Below are positions 30,841 through 32,393 of a DNA stretch of 32,393 bases, in pieces. The number at the start of each line of letters is the position of its first letter. The first letter of the stretch is position 1. The stretch is from an uncultured Anaerolineales bacterium (GTDB taxonomy: Bacteria; Chloroflexota; Anaerolineae; Anaerolineales; Villigracilaceae): assembly GCA_937928015.1 (NCBI GenBank), contig CALFXA010000064.1:1-32393 (forward strand), written 5' to 3'. Below the pieces are notes generated by a model. The model ran no database searches. It was not told the DNA's origin and saw only the letters and a list, made by a program, of their open reading frames with translations. The translations under genes and the position numbers were made by a program.

Positions 30841-31968
30841 TCATACCTGACCTTGGGCTGGCTCCGCCTTGAAGGGGAACCAGCGATCCTTGAGGTCGGT
30901 GATGGGCTTCTCGATGAAACGGAAGCTGACCGAGGCAATGAGAATCGTCAGCGCCAGGGAGATGGCCGCCCCGAGGAACGGGTTCACGCTGGGGAAGAGC
31001 ACCTCGGCCGTCAGCCACAAGATAGCGTAATGATACACATACAGACCGTAGGAAATCTTGCCCAGGTAACGCATCCAGCGATGTTCGAGGACGCGCACCA
31101 TCCAGCCTTCATACGCCACGCCGTAGAGGAGTAGCACGAACAGATAGTTCAGGATGGAATAACCCCAGACGGGTTTGTAGGCGTTGGGCAGCAGGAGCGG
31201 CAGGCCGAAGCCGTTGTTGTAGTTCCATATACCTGTAGACAGGAAGTCGGTCAACATGCCCAGGGCAGGGAAGGCTACCAGCAGGACCAGGAACTGGGTC
31301 CGCGCCTTGGGAAAGGTCACGCCTAGGTTGAGCAGCGCGCCGATGGCGAAGGCGTCCAGATGCGAGAACGGCAGGGCGTAGACGGCAGTGTTGGCATCGC
31401 CGAGGATTTTGAACGAAGCATGTTGATAGAACAGCAACACTCCCAGGCGGAAGAGCGGGGCCAGTCCGATGGCGGCCAGGAAGACCTTTTTCAAATGTTT
31501 CACAGGCGTAAGGAAAACCACCAGCGGCCACAGAATGTAAAACTGTTCCTCCACGGCCAGCGACCAGAGGTGAGTGAGGAACTGCGAGGTCAGCGTGAAT
31601 TTGCTGGTGGCCATGAAGAAGTTATAGGCATAGACCAGCGCGTACGGGTACTGGCTCCAGAAGACTTCCACGTAATTCCTGCGGATCCCGTTTTGGAGAA
31701 GGACCACCGCTACTTGCGCGATCAGGAACAGGTAGAGGTAGTACAGCGGGAAAATACGCAGGAACCGCCGTCCATAGAATTTGACGAAATACGTCAGCGT
31801 GGGCAGGCTGCGTTTCATGTCGAGCAGGATGCCCGTGATGAGGAATCCTGACAACACAAAGAACAACTGCACCCCCACCCAGCCATAATATCCAAAATTT
31901 GCATGGAAGAGGAAGACGAGCAGAAAGGCAACCGCGCGCAGGCCGTCCAGACCTTTGATGTATTTCAT
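30841..31968 (-). CDS. membrane acyltransferase, acyltransferase-3 (OafA/YrhL) family
   Basis: A 375-residue polytopic membrane protein with about ten hydrophobic segments. The start IKGLDGLRAVAFLLVFLFHANFG with the conserved His22, then GWVGVQLFFVLSGFLITGILL and FYGRRFLRIFPLYY, is diagnostic of acyltransferase-3 proteins, which O-acetylate or O-acylate surface sugars or lipids. No SGNH domain follows, so it is the membrane-only form. The substrate is unknown. The ATG follows CCACT, with only a poor ribosome site. The gene lies between rpsB and dnaA without clear relation to either. Confidence 0.92.
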   Translation of the reverse strand: MKYIKGLDGLRAVAFLLVFLFHANFGYYGWVGVQLFFVLSGFLITGILLDMKRSLPTLTYFVKFYGRRFLRIFPLYYLYLFLIAQVAVVLLQNGIRRNYVEVFWSQYPYALVYAYNFFMATSKFTLTSQFLTHLWSLAVEEQFYILWPLVVFLTPVKHLKKVFLAAIGLAPLFRLGVLLFYQHASFKILGDANTAVYALPFSHLDAFAIGALLNLGVTFPKARTQFLVLLVAFPALGMLTDFLSTGIWNYNNGFGLPLLLPNAYKPVWGYSILNYLFVLLLYGVAYEGWMVRVLEHRWMRYLGKISYGLYVYHYAILWLTAEVLFPSVNPFLGAAISLALTILIASVSFRFIEKPITDLKDRWFPFKAEPAQGQV

Positions 31969-32010
31969 AGTGGGAGGGAATTATAGTCGCAGCCGCGGAC
32001 AGCAGGCAAC

Positions 32011-32036
32011 AAAAAGCCCGCAGTTTTCTGCGGGCT
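32011..32036 (-). terminator. terminator of dnaA
   Basis: A 9-bp stem (agcccgcag / ctgcgggct) with loop tttt and, on the minus strand, T5 directly follows the dnaA stop. Confidence 0.88.
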
Positions 32037-32047
32037 GAAATTTCGGT

Positions 32048-32347
32048 TCAGGCTGCGGCTCCGCTGTAGAGCTGCTGTTCGATCATACTGATACGTCTTT
32101 GCAGGTCGGTCTTGATCTTGATTTCGTTGTTGATCTTCTCAATGGCGTACATGACCGTGGTGTGATCGCGGCCGCCGAGCGCCTCGCCGATCTGGGGCAG
32201 GGACGCGTCAGTCTTCTTGCGCAGGAGGTACATGGCCACCTGTCGCGGCTGGGCGATCTTCTGGGAGCGATCGCGTCCAAGCAGGGCCTCGACGGAGGTC
32301 TGCCACTCGCGGGCCACCAATTCGATGATCTTCTCGGGAGCCAGGTC
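32048..32347 (-). CDS. dnaA: chromosomal replication initiator DnaA, C-terminal fragment
   Basis: The last 99 residues of DnaA, which binds DnaA boxes at the origin. This is domain IV: KIAQPRQVAMYLLRKKTDASLPQIGEALGGRDHTTVMYAIEKI carries the helix-turn-helix and the GGRDHTTV signature. The N-terminal part is missing because the assembly ends; coding sequence runs to 32347 (DLAPEKIIELV...), where adapter begins. The frame happens to stay open through the adapter, so automatic callers may add false residues. No cluster of DnaA boxes is seen in this window. Confidence 0.93.
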   Translation of the reverse strand, partial: DLAPEKIIELVAREWQTSVEALLGRDRSQKIAQPRQVAMYLLRKKTDASLPQIGEALGGRDHTTVMYAIEKINNEIKIKTDLQRRISMIEQQLYSGAAA

Positions 32348-32393
32348 AGATCGGAAGAGCGTCGTGTAGGGAAAGAGTGTAGATCTCGGTGGT
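32348..32393. other. Illumina adapter sequence at contig end (artefact)
   Basis: The final 46 bases start AGATCGGAAGAGC and continue as the reverse complement of the TruSeq universal adapter to the end of the window. It is not part of the genome. Confidence 0.97.

Noticed and set aside
31969..32047. Replication origin next to dnaA
   Set aside because: Only a terminator is seen after dnaA; no AT-rich unwinding region or cluster of DnaA boxes.

Overview
The window is one end of a bacterial contig that most likely comes from an Anaerolineae-type Chloroflexota. Most of the sequence is visibly GC-rich, the genome is full of short palindromic dispersed repeats, and two surface proteins end in S-layer homology (SLH) triplets whose repeats each carry a cysteine pair. 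It has a fermentative pyruvate:ferredoxin oxidoreductase with a Rex-like operator. The lineage call is inference from overall character, not from a marker tree. The last 46 bases (32348-32393) are Illumina adapter and not genome, so the assembly stops inside dnaA.

Layout. 1-773: 5' part of nifJ (minus strand), with a candidate Rex box in its promoter. 992-1890: a translationally coupled pair, a Nudix hydrolase and a nucleoside deoxyribosyltransferase-like protein. 1957-6315: a LysM lipoprotein, a large polytopic membrane protein and a PhoD-type phosphatase. 6437-16801: ten consecutive minus-strand genes forming a corrinoid methyltransferase locus. 16937-22983: two convergent cell-surface genes, a GH44 glycosidase and a beta-helix protein, sharing near-identical SLH tails. 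23165-24988: an Uup-like ABC-F ATPase. 25028-30646: the housekeeping run rpsB-tsf-pyrH-frr-uppS-cdsA-glpX (minus strand). 30841-31968: a membrane acyltransferase. 32048-32347: the 3' end of dnaA. No stretch above about 300 bases lacks a gene.

The most interesting part is 6437-16801. In transcription order it encodes a small CxxC/CxxH protein, a corrinoid protein, an MtmB (monomethylamine methyltransferase) homologue whose pyrrolysine position is a leucine (CTG), a YkoEDC-like ECF importer (S component, fused double ATPase, T component), a small 'virulence factor'-family protein, a [2Fe-2S]/ASKHA reductive activase, a homocysteine S-methyltransferase-like enzyme and a uroporphyrinogen-decarboxylase-like methyltransferase. 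This reads as a self-contained demethylation module: import a methylated compound, move its methyl to the corrinoid protein with the non-Pyl MtmB homologue, reactivate cobalt with the ASKHA protein, and pass the methyl to an acceptor. Neither substrate nor acceptor is determined by the sequence. Almost every intergenic junction in this locus carries a different palindrome, and three dispersed repeats have entered reading frames without breaking them.
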